Origin: Sclerurus mexicanus
Taxonomy: Eukaryota > Chordata > Aves > Passeriformes > Furnariidae
NCBI GenBank assembly: GCA_013396755.1
Contig: VWZF01013053.1
Location: forward strand, 946,980 to 1,010,979
Length of the DNA: 64,000 nucleotides
Direction of reading: 5' to 3'
The translations under genes and the position numbers were made by a program. This document shows positions 27,795 through 38,800 of the stretch, piece by piece; the first letter of the stretch is position 1; each line of letters begins with the position of its first letter. The notes under the pieces were generated by a model. The model worked only from the letters and a program-made list of their open reading frames with translations, made no database searches and had not been told where the DNA came from.

Positions 27795-30700
27795 TTATTT
27801 TTTAGCCAAGGCCAAGAAAATAAAGAAGCAAATTAACAGAAAAATAAGTATAAGGTATCAAGGTCGCCGACTATAAATATAAATAATGCTGCTCCACATA
27901 AATCTTAAACAGCTTACTGCAATTACTAATATAAATTTACAGTATTTACAAGATTAATCTTTTTAAAGAAAATTACAGGATCATAATATCAAACAAGATT
28001 ATGTTATGTCCTATATAGCATTTTACTTTACACATAGCAGTAACACGACAGCAAATACGTACTTTGGAGATACCGAGTAACTATTGCATGAAGATAGTGA
28101 CACTCCATGCCAAATACTAAGCACAGCAACAAGTCTTGGGCCATCTGATCTCCCCATACAAAACACTTTGTTAAACCCTTGATGGGCATGAGAAACAAAT
28201 CTCCCAGCAAAGACAAGTAAGATCACCATAAGAATCCAGGTAGTAGTTTAGACCAATAGACACCCTTCTTCTGGAGCACTGAAGAGTGCTAAAAATATCA
28301 AGGAGAAACTTTTGCTTGCTAAAATTTCTAGGTAGTAAAGAAAACCAAGCTCACTTTCCCTTCCAAAAGTCTAAAAACATGTGATTTATGCCAATATTTT
28401 AACATGGCCTTGTACAACAGAACAAATACGCTGAAGAGAAGCCCAGTTTGGGCCTGCAATTATATATCTGAGCACACATTAAGATGCTGTTCTCAGAAGA
28501 TAAGCTCCATCTCATCCTGCTGCACTGTGTGTAACTTCTACTTCCACTGACCCATCAATAGATACCGTTTGCAGCAAAGGGACCATGCACATGTCCCTCT
28601 AACAGACAACAAAAGACCTTGGTTCTCAGGAGGACGTTCCTATCCCTTTCTCTTCTGCAGCTCCCCAAGCAAAAGCTGTTGCCTTGACAACTCTGGGGGA
28701 TTCTCTGGCTCCACCTGTGCCAGTAGGAGGAAGGTCAATTTCCTTCCACAGAATACAGAACTGCTAAGACATAAACCATTAAGTGTTCTGATTTCTTCAG
28801 TACTGGCAAAATGGGGAAGAAAATGAAGAAACTTACCACAGATACAGGATTTTATAAGCAAGAAGCAGCAGGATTCAGGCACTGAAGATTCACAGATACA
28901 AGTGGGGAACAGAAGCAATTGCAGTTGCTCGAGACTTTAGCAAAGAGCTGGGAATGGCCGTGGTCCTTCTCTTCAACCAGCTTCTGGCTTTCCATGGCAT
29001 TGCCCTTGCTGCACCATTACACTCTTTATAAAGAAAGTGACAAAAAAACACAAACAAAAGGAAAACATTAAAAGAAAAATAAAAACAATCCATTTGCAGT
29101 TTTCACTGCTTTTGCATATAATTTTTTACAATATTAAGGAGGACTAACTTTATTTCAAATTTTGTGCCCCATTTTTTTTTTTTTGAGTTTAACTCTGGTT
29201 CAAATAAATGTATTTCTGAAGGAAAAAAGAAGACAAGAAAACTGATCGTCAGGAAAGAGATCACAGAACAATAGTCAGAGGCTGTTCATATGTAACAGAG
29301 AAAACTATAAGCATGCTGCCTTGATTTTTCTGTGTCCTGTAACTGATCTGAGGGCTACTCAGCTATGGAATATTCAGCTCTGTGGCCATCCTGTCACATC
29401 TCACCACATCCATAAGGAACATCACATCCATTGAAAGTCACAGCTCATATATTGAAACAGATATGCTGTTGTAATATTTAAATTCTTCTGTACCTTAAGT
29501 ACATACAATGGGTTTTGGCTTTACTCTCAAACTCTTTTATCCTTTAAGGGTTAGTCAAAGCACAGGCTTTGTGTAGTGCCAGCAGATACCCAACCATAAC
29601 AGGTTATTTGCATCCTTTACCAGAAGGAAATTGTTTTAGAAAGTATCCCTTAGTAAGTATAGCTGGATTTTTAGAGTCAATAGAAGCCAAAAGTACAGGA
29701 GAAGCTACTTGCAACTTCAGGGTGCCAATAGAATCTGTAACAAAAAGCAGTGCACTCTGTATTCCCAAAAGACTGCAGTGTACCAACTTCTGACAAAAGC
29801 ACCTAACACCACTGCAGCTCTAACATGCATTTATTAGTGTATTGTATTTTATTCAAGGAAAGCAGAGACAAAGGCTACCGTAGTAACCCTTCTGCTGGAA
29901 GATAAATTTAACATGCAACCAGGTATGACCAGGCTCATGATACACCAACCTGCAAGTCAAACTAATAGCATTTCTATTTTAAGCTAAATGGAAGGGGATT
30001 AGGGTAAGAAAACTCCCCCTATTGACAACTGACATTGTTTATTACATAAAAGGTAATTGCTTAGAGAAGATTCCATCTCCTTTTGCTGCAGAAAATATCC
30101 TAGTTTGCTGTTAACCCTTCTCCCATTACAGTGCAGCCACACTGGTACCACTGCTCATAGAAGCATAGAGAGCCTTCTGCATGATTGAGGGCAAGAACTT
30201 TGTAATGCACTACCTTTATCTGTCATATTTTGGTCTACAGCAGTAAATTTTGTATGCCTCTACTGACTACTCCCTGGAAATATGGTAAAGATGTGGCCTT
30301 TTATACAAAGATAAGGTACACAGAAATGATATCCAGAGAAAATATGGTAATAGAAAAGAACAGGCTCAAACAACAATGAACAGCTCACAGTCAAATCCAA
30401 AAGCATTAGAAGATTTCAGGCTGTATTGGTAGAGTACAAATCCATCTTGGATCAAATTATTCACCCATTTACTGTGGTCTCTTGCTTGGCCTGGCAATTA
30501 GTTCAACTGTGGAATGCTACTTATGAGTACATTTACAACCCCCACATATTCTCTACAGCACCAATGGACTTTGGAAAGGAAGAACTTACAGGCTACCCAC
30601 GTAAACAAAGCAGCAATTACTTTCATAGAAGTACTAAAGTTGTGCCTGAGATTAAAAAGCAAATAAAAAATGCTAATTTCTTAACTTCTGTTCTGGGCAA

Positions 30701-32147
30701 TGTGAGGGAATTCACTTCACCTCTTCATGCTTCTGTTTTGTCATCTCTAAACCAAGGATCCTGCTACTGCCCTGACAGGACTCTCTGCCTATTTTTTGGC
30801 TCTGACAGGGTCCTGAATTTTTCTGATATGCGTAACATACACGTGGAGCTTGGTAATTCCAAGCATTCTTGTAAGACAACGGTCTCTCGTTAGGCCATCT
30901 TAACATGGACAAAGCTGATCTGCCAAGCAAAAAGTTATGTTAGCAAAATTCACTTGGGCAAGACAACATCCACAAACAGGGAAAAAACAAATCTGATCTT
31001 TAACACATTCTTGAGGAACTCACCTGAGCAGACAGAAGGTCAACAATAATGTCAGTGGATGGGCCTTGTCTGCAGGAAAAGATTTTTCCATTCTGTTTAA
31101 GAAACAAAGAGAAGGAAAAAGCTATTTTTAGAATTACCATTTGAAATGCCTGTTGGAAAAATTATGAAAAGCAAAAGTGTATTTTGCCCTCTTTTTTCCT
31201 ACCAGTCCTGATTCATCATTGCCTGACACAAGTTTAACAACTTACAGTAAAACATTGCCATTAGTTTAATCCCTCAGGCATGTAAGCTACTTTGTACAGG
31301 CGTAAATAAACTGCTTTATGCTAAGCAGTCTCAGTCTCTTCCCCAAAACTGTTAAAAGTAATTTTGGATATAATTAGCAACCCCTGAGAATGCAATTATT
31401 CTATAACTGGCAAATTTGCAGCAAAGATTCCCCTTCTATCATATCAGTTTTAAACCAAAAGGTCATTTTGGCTAATAGGTTCTACGACTTTACCTCTCTC
31501 TCCTCCCTAAAGGTAAAAGCTTGAGTTAAAATGTGATACCTTAGAGGAAAGGAACATGTTTTCTTACAGTGTTTTAGCAAAGTACTACAACTATGACTTA
31601 CATGAAAAACTTCTGAAGGCAAAAGTGCAGTTTGGTTTCTCAAAGCAAATCCTTGGCTTGACTCCCAAATTCCTCAGAAGGCCAATACTTATTCCATTAA
31701 ACAAAAGGCTGATTTTTAACAAGTTTTGTGCTTGAGTCTGTAGGATTTGCTCAACTAAGGCACAGTGCCGCATTTTCTTTTGCATTTGCCTGCTTCCACT
31801 CAGTGTAAGCAGGCCCTTAGTTGCCTTTCAGCTGACTAGTGTCAATGATAATAACAATACATTTTTATTTTTAGACCACTCAAAGCTAAAGGCAAGTTAG
31901 CTCTGCATACGTATGCATGCACACACAAATGTAAGTAATATCTGAACATTTCCAAAGGACAACAAGTCCTTTCGGAATAGTAATGAATAGAGAAATCATC
32001 TTGTGCCCTGCATGAGATAGGTGCATTTTAAAATTTTTCTATATAGCTTCCATGAAAATTGGCCCCTAAGCAAGGGTGTGAGTCATTGATGAATACAGCT
32101 CTAAGGCTTCACGCTGTGCAGCAAGAGCTGTAAAAGGCATTAGAGGA

Positions 32148-32179
32148 ACAGAGGGGAGGAGGAGGAGAGAGAGAGAGGG
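32148..32179. repeat. GGA/GA purine tract
   Basis: A pure purine run of GAGGAGGAGG followed by (GA)n; simple sequence with no coding signal. Confidence 0.85.
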
Positions 32180-33439
32180 TTAGGAGGTTATTAAATAAAA
32201 CCTAGTAATGGTTTTACATGAACATTTTCGGAGCAGTGTTTGGCAAACGCACATCCCGACCCACCGGCCAGTGCCCTTTGCTGGGCAGTGCACGGAGGGG
32301 CTGCACAGACCCCCCCCCACATCACTTCTGCCTGCACCAAAGGCACTGCTGGCACAGCCCCTTGCAGGGCTGGGTGGAAACTCAGGTCCTGCAGGTGAAA
32401 TAAATTACCCTACGCAATGATTTATAGGAACTTTTCAAATTAGTATTGCAGTGAAAGGATGGGGTTTTCCTCCTCTGCACCCGCCTCCACCACTGGGCTG
32501 TACCAGCAAAACCGCAGCCTTTGCCAGCACAACTATGCAAAAAGTAGAGAACAGGCCAAAGAGTACCTACTGTTGACCAATTTAAACTTCCTCAAACTTC
32601 AGAGGTATTTCCTTCTGGCTCATAATTGTTCATTTGTTTGTTTTTTTTCCTAAGACCATTGTATTAAATTGCAGTTGTTCATTGGTTAGAAATAGAGTAT
32701 ACAAAACTGATAACCTGGATTATGAGCTATTCTCCCTTGTATGCAACTGCATTTCTCCTGTCTGAGTCAGGAGATCCAGATCTCAATAGAGACATGAGAT
32801 TTTTAGTCAACACATACATCATTATCATGCCAAATCTCCCACCCCTCAGACCTCCTGCATGTGCTGATCTCACACTGACTTGTGCAGTCCCCTCAATCTC
32901 TTCCAATTTTTGCTTCTTCCATTGTGTCTGCACCCATCTGAAAAAAAAGATACACTGTGGGCCATTATATCCCATTATCAAACACCCTGTGACTTGCAGG
33001 TTCACATGGGAAATTTACAAAAAAAACTGATTAAATGCCACTAACTGGCTACACTGGGTTAGTTATAAATAATCCACTAACCCTTTAAATGAGCCTTTTT
33101 TCAGTAGACAGCTCAGATGTACAGTCAGGAAAAAATGTTTTCCTGTATTTTAGATAACAAAAGTATCACTTGTTAGAAAGCAAATTGTAATTGAAATATT
33201 TATTTTCACATAGATAACCATTTAAGGAGCTCAGGCATAAACAAAAAAAAAAAGATTTTTTTTTTACAGGCACAAGAGGAGCTTTAAGTCTTTTAAAGGA
33301 CAGAAACAGTGGTTTTACATTTAGGCAATTTGAACAAATGAGCACAGTAGTCTATATAACTAAAAATTCAATTCATAAGGAATGTTAGCACGAAAACAGT
33401 ATGCCATGTTACAAGTACTTTTGTTTCTCTAACACCTTT

Positions 33440-33594
33440 TAAAAAAAGAGCTAGAATTAAAAACAAAAACCCCAAATACCCACCAAGAGACCAAAACAAC
33501 AACAAACCAAACAAAAATGACAAAAAAACAAACAACCACCAACAACAAAAAAAAACCAACACAAAACCCCAAAACAACCTTGTGTGTGTGTGTG
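33440..33594. repeat. A/C-rich low-complexity tract plus (TG)7
   Basis: About 140 bases are made almost wholly of A and C (AACAACAAACC-like words), followed by a TG run at 33581-33594. The long reading frame on the minus strand here is a product of this composition. Confidence 0.9.
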
Positions 33595-34734
33595 CATTTA
33601 TATATTTAGGAATAGGAATTCTATATTCCCTCTTAACTGAGTAGTCGATAACTGCTGCTGTTTTAAAAAAGACACCAACAAAACCCCCCTGAAATCCACA
33701 GACACGCAGCACCATCTGGTGGATTAGCAGGTCTGGCAAACAGCTCTGCATTTACAGAACACATCACCACAGGCAGGAGAAGGGAGAAGTCATACAAACA
33801 AAAGCGAATCACGGAGATTTGTTTAGTCAGGGTCAGGCAAGAGAAACTGAAGGCTGTGGAATTTCCATGGAAATAGCGAATTAATACTCTTTACTCATAT
33901 AACACTTTATGCTTTTCAGACATTATATATAAATTTGCACTCACAAAAACATGTGAACAGACTGTTTATGATTACAAAAATTCTAAAGTTTGGTATGCTT
34001 TTTAAATAACTGGTTCAAGATTGATTTAATTAGGTTTCTTGCATGTATACATTATTGCACATGATCATAAATTGCCATTTTTCACTGGAAGCTTTGCCTA
34101 GCGAACTGCTAACGAATAGCTGTCCAATAATTGGCTCTCTTCTCAGACACTATATGTGTTATTTCACAGAGAAGCTCTGCTTGGATAAGACAAGATTATT
34201 AGGTGCTCCTCACTGCAATACCACACTGAATTACAGGTGCTAATTTAAAATCTCCGCAAGGCAAGTTGCATTTATTTTTCACATACAGGGAGTAAAAGGA
34301 GGTTCCCATTTTGGGTACAAAAGGAAGGGGGCCCTAATATATTGCATAGTGATGTGCCATTGTCTCTGCCATCTTTCCAGTACCTTTTAGTGTCTTTGGA
34401 ATTCCACCTTTTCGCTCAGCTCACTGCACTCCGCAATGCCTGGCTCTTGGCATGGACCCTCCAGCAGGTCAAAAAGCACAGTCCTTACAGGCCACTCCTT
34501 CACCCAACACCTTCCAAACAGCTGAGGCTCTGCCTTGTTATCACACCAACCCAGCACCACTGCACTGATCCCCTTGGTCACCATCCCCATTTCTGAAACA
34601 GTACTGTGAGCTGCTGGTCCTAAGAATTCATTTTGAAAAGACACAGATTAATTCCTCTAATATCTTTTCAAATGCTTCAGCCAGACAATAGTCACCAACA
34701 GAGGGTTTCTCCATCGAGATTATGCTGCTTCTTT

Positions 34735-35013
34735 TTAGGGATTTTTTTACAAGAGCATGTAGTGACAGGACAAGGGGAATGGATTCAAACTGCAAGAGAG
34801 TAGGTTTAAATTAGATATAAGGAAGATGTTCTTCCCTGGGAGGGTGAGGAGACACTGGCACAGGTTGCCCAGAGAAGCTGTGGCTGCCCCATCCCTGGGA
34901 GTGTTCACAGCCAGACTGGATGAGGCTGGTGGAAGTTGTCCCTGCCCATAGCAGGGGGGGTTAAACTGGATGATCTTTAAGGTCCCTTCCAACCCAAGCC
35001 ATTCTATGATTCC
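34735..35013 (+). mobile_element. CR1 LINE 3' fragment (sense)
   Basis: This contains hallmark avian CR1 3'-end phrases: ACAAGAGCATGTAGTGACAG, GGTTGCCCAGAGAAGCTGTG, CCCCATCCCTGG, GATGATCTTTAAGGTCCCTT and the terminal CATTCTATGATTC. It is a 5'-truncated, non-coding copy of about 280 bases, the usual form of CR1 in birds. It sits about 730 bases upstream of the CCDC39 start codon. Confidence 0.93.
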
Positions 35014-35243
35014 TGGCAAGACCAGCGTGCCTGTGTCCATCTGTGAATGGTGGAGCCCAGTGACATGGGATTATTTGCAGGACAGCAGTACAGATGGGTA
35101 CAAAAGGTAACATCCAAGTTCACAGGGACATAGCATTAGTGTTTATGGTCACCTGCCCACAACCTGGCTCAGGAACCTGCCTATTGTGGAGATAGTTCAT
35201 AAACAGGACATATACAGGGTACACTCCCAGACTCCTGCTGTTC
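35014..35243. other. Unique sequence between CR1 and minisatellite
   Basis: Moderate GC with no recognised repeat or gene. It lies 500-730 bases upstream of the CCDC39 start codon and could hold distal promoter elements. Confidence 0.5.
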
Positions 35244-35440
35244 AGTGCCACCAGCAGCAGGTGAGCTGTCCCACTGTGTGACCCCAGATCTATTTGGTGC
35301 CCCCATCACAGGTGAGCTGCCCCACTGTGTGACCCCTGATCTATTTGGTGCCCCCACCACAGGTGAGCTGTCCCACTGTGTGACCCCAGATCTATTTGGT
35401 GTCCCCATCACAGGTGAGCTGCCCCGCTGTGTGCCCCAGA
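35244..35440 (+). repeat. 51-bp minisatellite, nearly four copies
   Basis: Copies start with GTGAGCTG at 35261, 35312, 35363 and 35414, exactly 51 bases apart, with a few substitutions each; a degenerate partial copy precedes and the last copy is cut short. Each unit holds CCAGATCTATTTGGTG or a close variant. Because 51 is a multiple of three, both strands stay open, which makes spurious reading frames. It lies just upstream of the CCDC39 CpG region. Confidence 0.93.
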
Positions 35441-35463
35441 CCCAACACACCTGTGGCTCTGGC

Positions 35464-35745
35464 AGGCCCTGTGAGGGCGGCAGCAGACCCGGGCGCTGCC
35501 GATGGCTCTGGGGGTGACACCGTGACACCCCGCTCCGCAGCGCGGACACTGACCCGGCCCGGGCCCAGACCCTGCCAGGCCCGGCCCATTACCTCCCGCT
35601 GTCCCCGCTGTCCCCGTTGCCACACGCTGTCCCCGCTGTCCCCGTTGCCACACGCTGTCCCCGCTGTCCCCGCTGTCCCCGTTGTCCCCGTTGCCAAGCG
35701 CCCGGCGCCGCCCCAGCCCGGGCCCTGCGCGGAGCCGGCGCGGCC
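35464..35745 (+). promoter_or_regulatory. CCDC39: GC-rich CpG promoter region of CCDC39
   Basis: GC and CpG content rise sharply here compared with the AT-rich sequence on both sides, and the block runs directly into the CCDC39 start codon. It has no TATA box, and includes the C-rich tandem repeat. This is the expected form of a CpG-island promoter plus 5' UTR; the transcription start itself cannot be fixed from sequence. Confidence 0.75.
35599..35696 (+). repeat. C-rich tandem repeat with three GTTGCCA sites
   Basis: Nine-base units CTGTCCCCG (with a TTGTCCCCG variant) alternate with TTGCCACACG, giving a 28-base higher-order unit twice and then a run of nine-base units. The joins create GTTGCCA at 35616, 35644 and 35690. 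GTTGCC is the half-site of the RFX X-box used by ciliary genes. The repeat ends 49 bases before the start codon, so it is in the promoter or 5' UTR. Confidence 0.9.
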
Positions 35746-35856
35746 ATGGCGAGCGCGGAGGGCCCGTGGGCCGCCTCGGTGCTGGCCGAGCTGGGCTGGG
35801 ACAGCGGGCACGCCGTGCCCGTGGCCAACGCCGAGAACAAGGCGCTGGAGGAGGAG
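35746..35856 (+). CDS. CCDC39: CCDC39 exon 1 (residues 1-37)
   Basis: The ATG sits in a strong start context (GGCCATGG) inside the GC-rich promoter. The stretch LAELGW...VPVANAENKALEEE matches the start of the mammalian protein, but begins about seven residues earlier. The exon ends at GAG, followed by GCGAGA, a GC donor. The nearest GT (35874) would add 17 bases and break the frame into exon 2. Confidence 0.93.
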
Positions 35857-38800
35857 GCGAGAGCGGGCCCGGGGTGGAGGGATGCGGGGATGGAGGGGAT
35901 CCCCCGGGCTGTCCGTGCCCTCAGCAAAGCGCCGGGTTTCTCGTGCAATCTCCCCCTTCGCTGCCTTGGGGGAAGGTGGTGCGCACTTGTTACTTTTGAT
36001 CCTTATTTTTGATTAGCAATCGCGCCGACTGCCGTCCTTAAGTAGCTGCAGGTAATCAGCACCCAACTGCAAATAGTTACGTGGCGATTGTACCTCCCCG
36101 ACAGCTGCGGAGGATGCAGAAGGAGAAAGCCGACCTGAGGAACGAGTTGGCCAACTTCGAGGAGCGCATAGAGGCGATGGCATCCCATCTGAAAAACGTG
36201 AGGCAAGACTTGGGCTTCTCCCAGGTAAATCACCGTCTCAGGCAGGTCTGTTTTATCAGACAGACTTGTAGCCTGAGAATCTCTTTGTGGCTGGTATCGG
36301 CTCCAGCACTGCTGGAGACTTGTTGGGCCTTTATTCCAGGATTTCCACAAGAAACCAAAGTTAAACTCTGTTTCTCGGTGAATTTATTTGATCGTCATTA
36401 AAAAGACCACCCTAGTTCAAATGATTGCACCTAGACAGCGGCCAAGGAAGATGCATTTTTGAATACTTCATGAATGTGGACTTTTTATTAAGAAAATATC
36501 GGTCAAGGAGGAAAACATCAGTGTATGGGAAAAACAAATTTATAATCTTTATAATGGCCAAGAGTTAGCTGTGAAATGCTCGTGAAGAATTAATTCACAG
36601 GCATGAAAAATTAAATGACAGTGGTTAAGGTCTAAGTCTTCACTTACATTCTGAGTTAATTGGCCAGAATGGGTCGTTTAGATTTCTAAAGAGTCTGAAG
36701 TTGAAGCTTTACCCCTTTCAGGTAAAATATCCTAGGTGAAAAACTTGTAAGAAAAGAAACTTCCCTGCAGTGGACTAACTTTTTAATATTTTTTTCTTGT
36801 GCCAGATTCAAGTTTGAATATGAATTAAAAGAAAGATTAGACAATACAGAGGTGCTGCTGTAGGCCAGCCTAATGGAGATCTGTCTCAGCTCAAAACAAT
36901 AACTTTTTTTTTCTTGCATTTCCTGATTCTGATATAAAGTCACTGGTGAGCAAGGGACTAAGATTTTGATGTTGAAAGGTTAAGATTTTTGAACCTTGGG
37001 TGAAGAATCTTTTGAGTTTTTAGAGCTGTAAATGATTGAACTGTGGATACTTGATACAATGTGTATATGTATATATATCTATATCTATATAAAAATATAA
37101 GAATACATGTATTTGAGATCCTAAAATCCAAACAATAAAGGTTTTCTGAAAATTCCTACATTTACATGATGAAATTACACCATCTCTGACTTGGGATTTG
37201 ATTATAAGTAGAAAAAAGTTTGTTTGTTGATATATGCCTTTTGTTTATTTTAAAATACTGAACTTTATTATTCTGCAGTCTCTTCACAGTGCTAGGGAGA
37301 ATGAAATTGAAAGTGAACACCACTTTAAAGCCCTTGCTGAGAGAGAATGTGGACGTCTCAAAAGAGACCTTAAACGACTGCAAGATGAGTTGGTTTCCTT
37401 GGGAGAGAAGAAAAACCGTCAAGAGGTAAGGTTTTAAATTTTTGGAAGAGAATACCTGTATTACAAAATTTTATGGCTTGTCCTCGCTAGTACTTACAGA
37501 AACAATGGTATAAGTAAAAAATAGCTAATTTTAATTAAAACTTATGAACTGTAGTAGATGATCTGGATGTGGAGGCAAATAGAGCAACACTGAAAATCCC
37601 CTTGCATAGACTAGTCAAGACTTAGCAAATATTAATTATATATTGAAAGACTTCTGTTCCTAGTGCCATATACACATCCATATCACTGTCTTGCTAATTG
37701 TCACAGGTATTTTCTTTATGGTTTAAAAATTAAATTCTTGGTGGTAAATCTTCTCCACATAAAATAAACTCAGGCCATGATTTCAAGATCAAAATTTTCT
37801 TTCACATTAAAAAGTAATCTAATGATGTCCAATTATAGGTGGTTTTCTGGGTTTGGAACTGTCTCTTTTCCTTTCTATTAATTATTTAGATTATTCTTTT
37901 TATTTGATCTCTTTCTTCTGATTAAGGCTGTTTGTAATCTCCAGCCTCTCAGAATGGGTTGCAGGATGAAGATATTCTCACTATTTAGCTGGATGCGGGT
38001 TCTTCCATTTTTGTGTCAGGAAGTCTCTTCTCAGTCATGTGGGGCCATTTGAAGATTGACACGCAGGATAAGGTTCTAAGAGCTTGGTCGTAGCATGTGA
38101 GGGAGGAACTTTACCTTTTGATGCCTCAGATCAATTTATTATATGGAATAAATATCTTGCATATAGATATAACTTGCAAGAGGTTGACTTTTCTGTTTAA
38201 AATTATTTGCATTTTAAATTTGTGGCAACTTACTGTCTTGTTTCTTCTTTAAGACCGGGACATCCAGTAGCATTCCTCAGTATAACACACAATTAATAAA
38301 AAAGAAAACTAGCAAGTCTGGGGACAAGATGTGTGTAAATTGTTACAGTAGCTTGAACTGGTTGCTTCAATTACTTTTCAGTGAATATTAGACATTTGAT
38401 ATTGACCCTTTAATTTTCTCTTATTTTATTAGAATACTATAAATAAAACAATTAAGAAGCTGGAAAACTTAAAACAACAGATGAACTGTGATGAGGAACT
38501 TCTGGAGAGCTGGATAAAGGAATTAAATCGTACAGATAATGATGCTCTCGCAATCCAGAAGTATGCACAACAAGATGAAGGGAAACTAGGAGTAAGTAGA
38601 AATTGCAGCAATTTTCAGAAACTAAATGGAGAACCATTTTAGCATTTGAAGACCTTGTTATGTTATTGAGTCAGGTAAGATGGAGACAAGATTTTGTACA
38701 ACAGTGCTTTTGAACTCATTTCCATTTAGCAAAACAGTGCAATTCCATATGAGGTTCATTTTAAAGATCAGAGAGGACAGGCTTTCCAGCAATGAAAGAC

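Larger units (their letters stand above)
25481..34734. other. Intergenic sequence, no gene seen
   Basis: Contains the G14 run, a purine tract and the A/C-rich tract listed separately. Frames of 159 codons (25840-26319) and 155 codons (30426-30893) have no recognisable domain, start context or splice structure. 34030-34250 may be a conserved element close to CCDC39. Confidence 0.7.

Noticed and set aside
30426..30893. 155-codon frame in the desert
   Set aside because: No recognisable domain, no conserved motif and no coding-like context; a frame of this length can occur by chance in 35 kb.
33368..33751. 127-codon hydrophobic frame on the minus strand, possible membrane protein
   Set aside because: The Phe/Leu/Val/Gly-rich reading is the reverse complement of an A/C-rich low-complexity tract.
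34735..35013. Intact LINE gene
   Set aside because: Only the untranslated 3' end of CR1 is present; there is no endonuclease or reverse transcriptase coding.
35244..35440. CRISPR-like repeat array
   Set aside because: The units are contiguous with no unique spacers, and the window is vertebrate nuclear DNA.
35181..35549. Repeat-containing protein with 17-residue units on either strand
   Set aside because: Both frames are by-products of the 51-bp minisatellite, whose length is a multiple of three; no splice or start evidence supports translation.
35396..36016. 206-codon open frame across the CCDC39 promoter and exon 1
   Set aside because: It is in a different frame from CCDC39, arises from GC-rich repeats and has a Pro/Arg-rich composition typical of CpG-island shadow frames.
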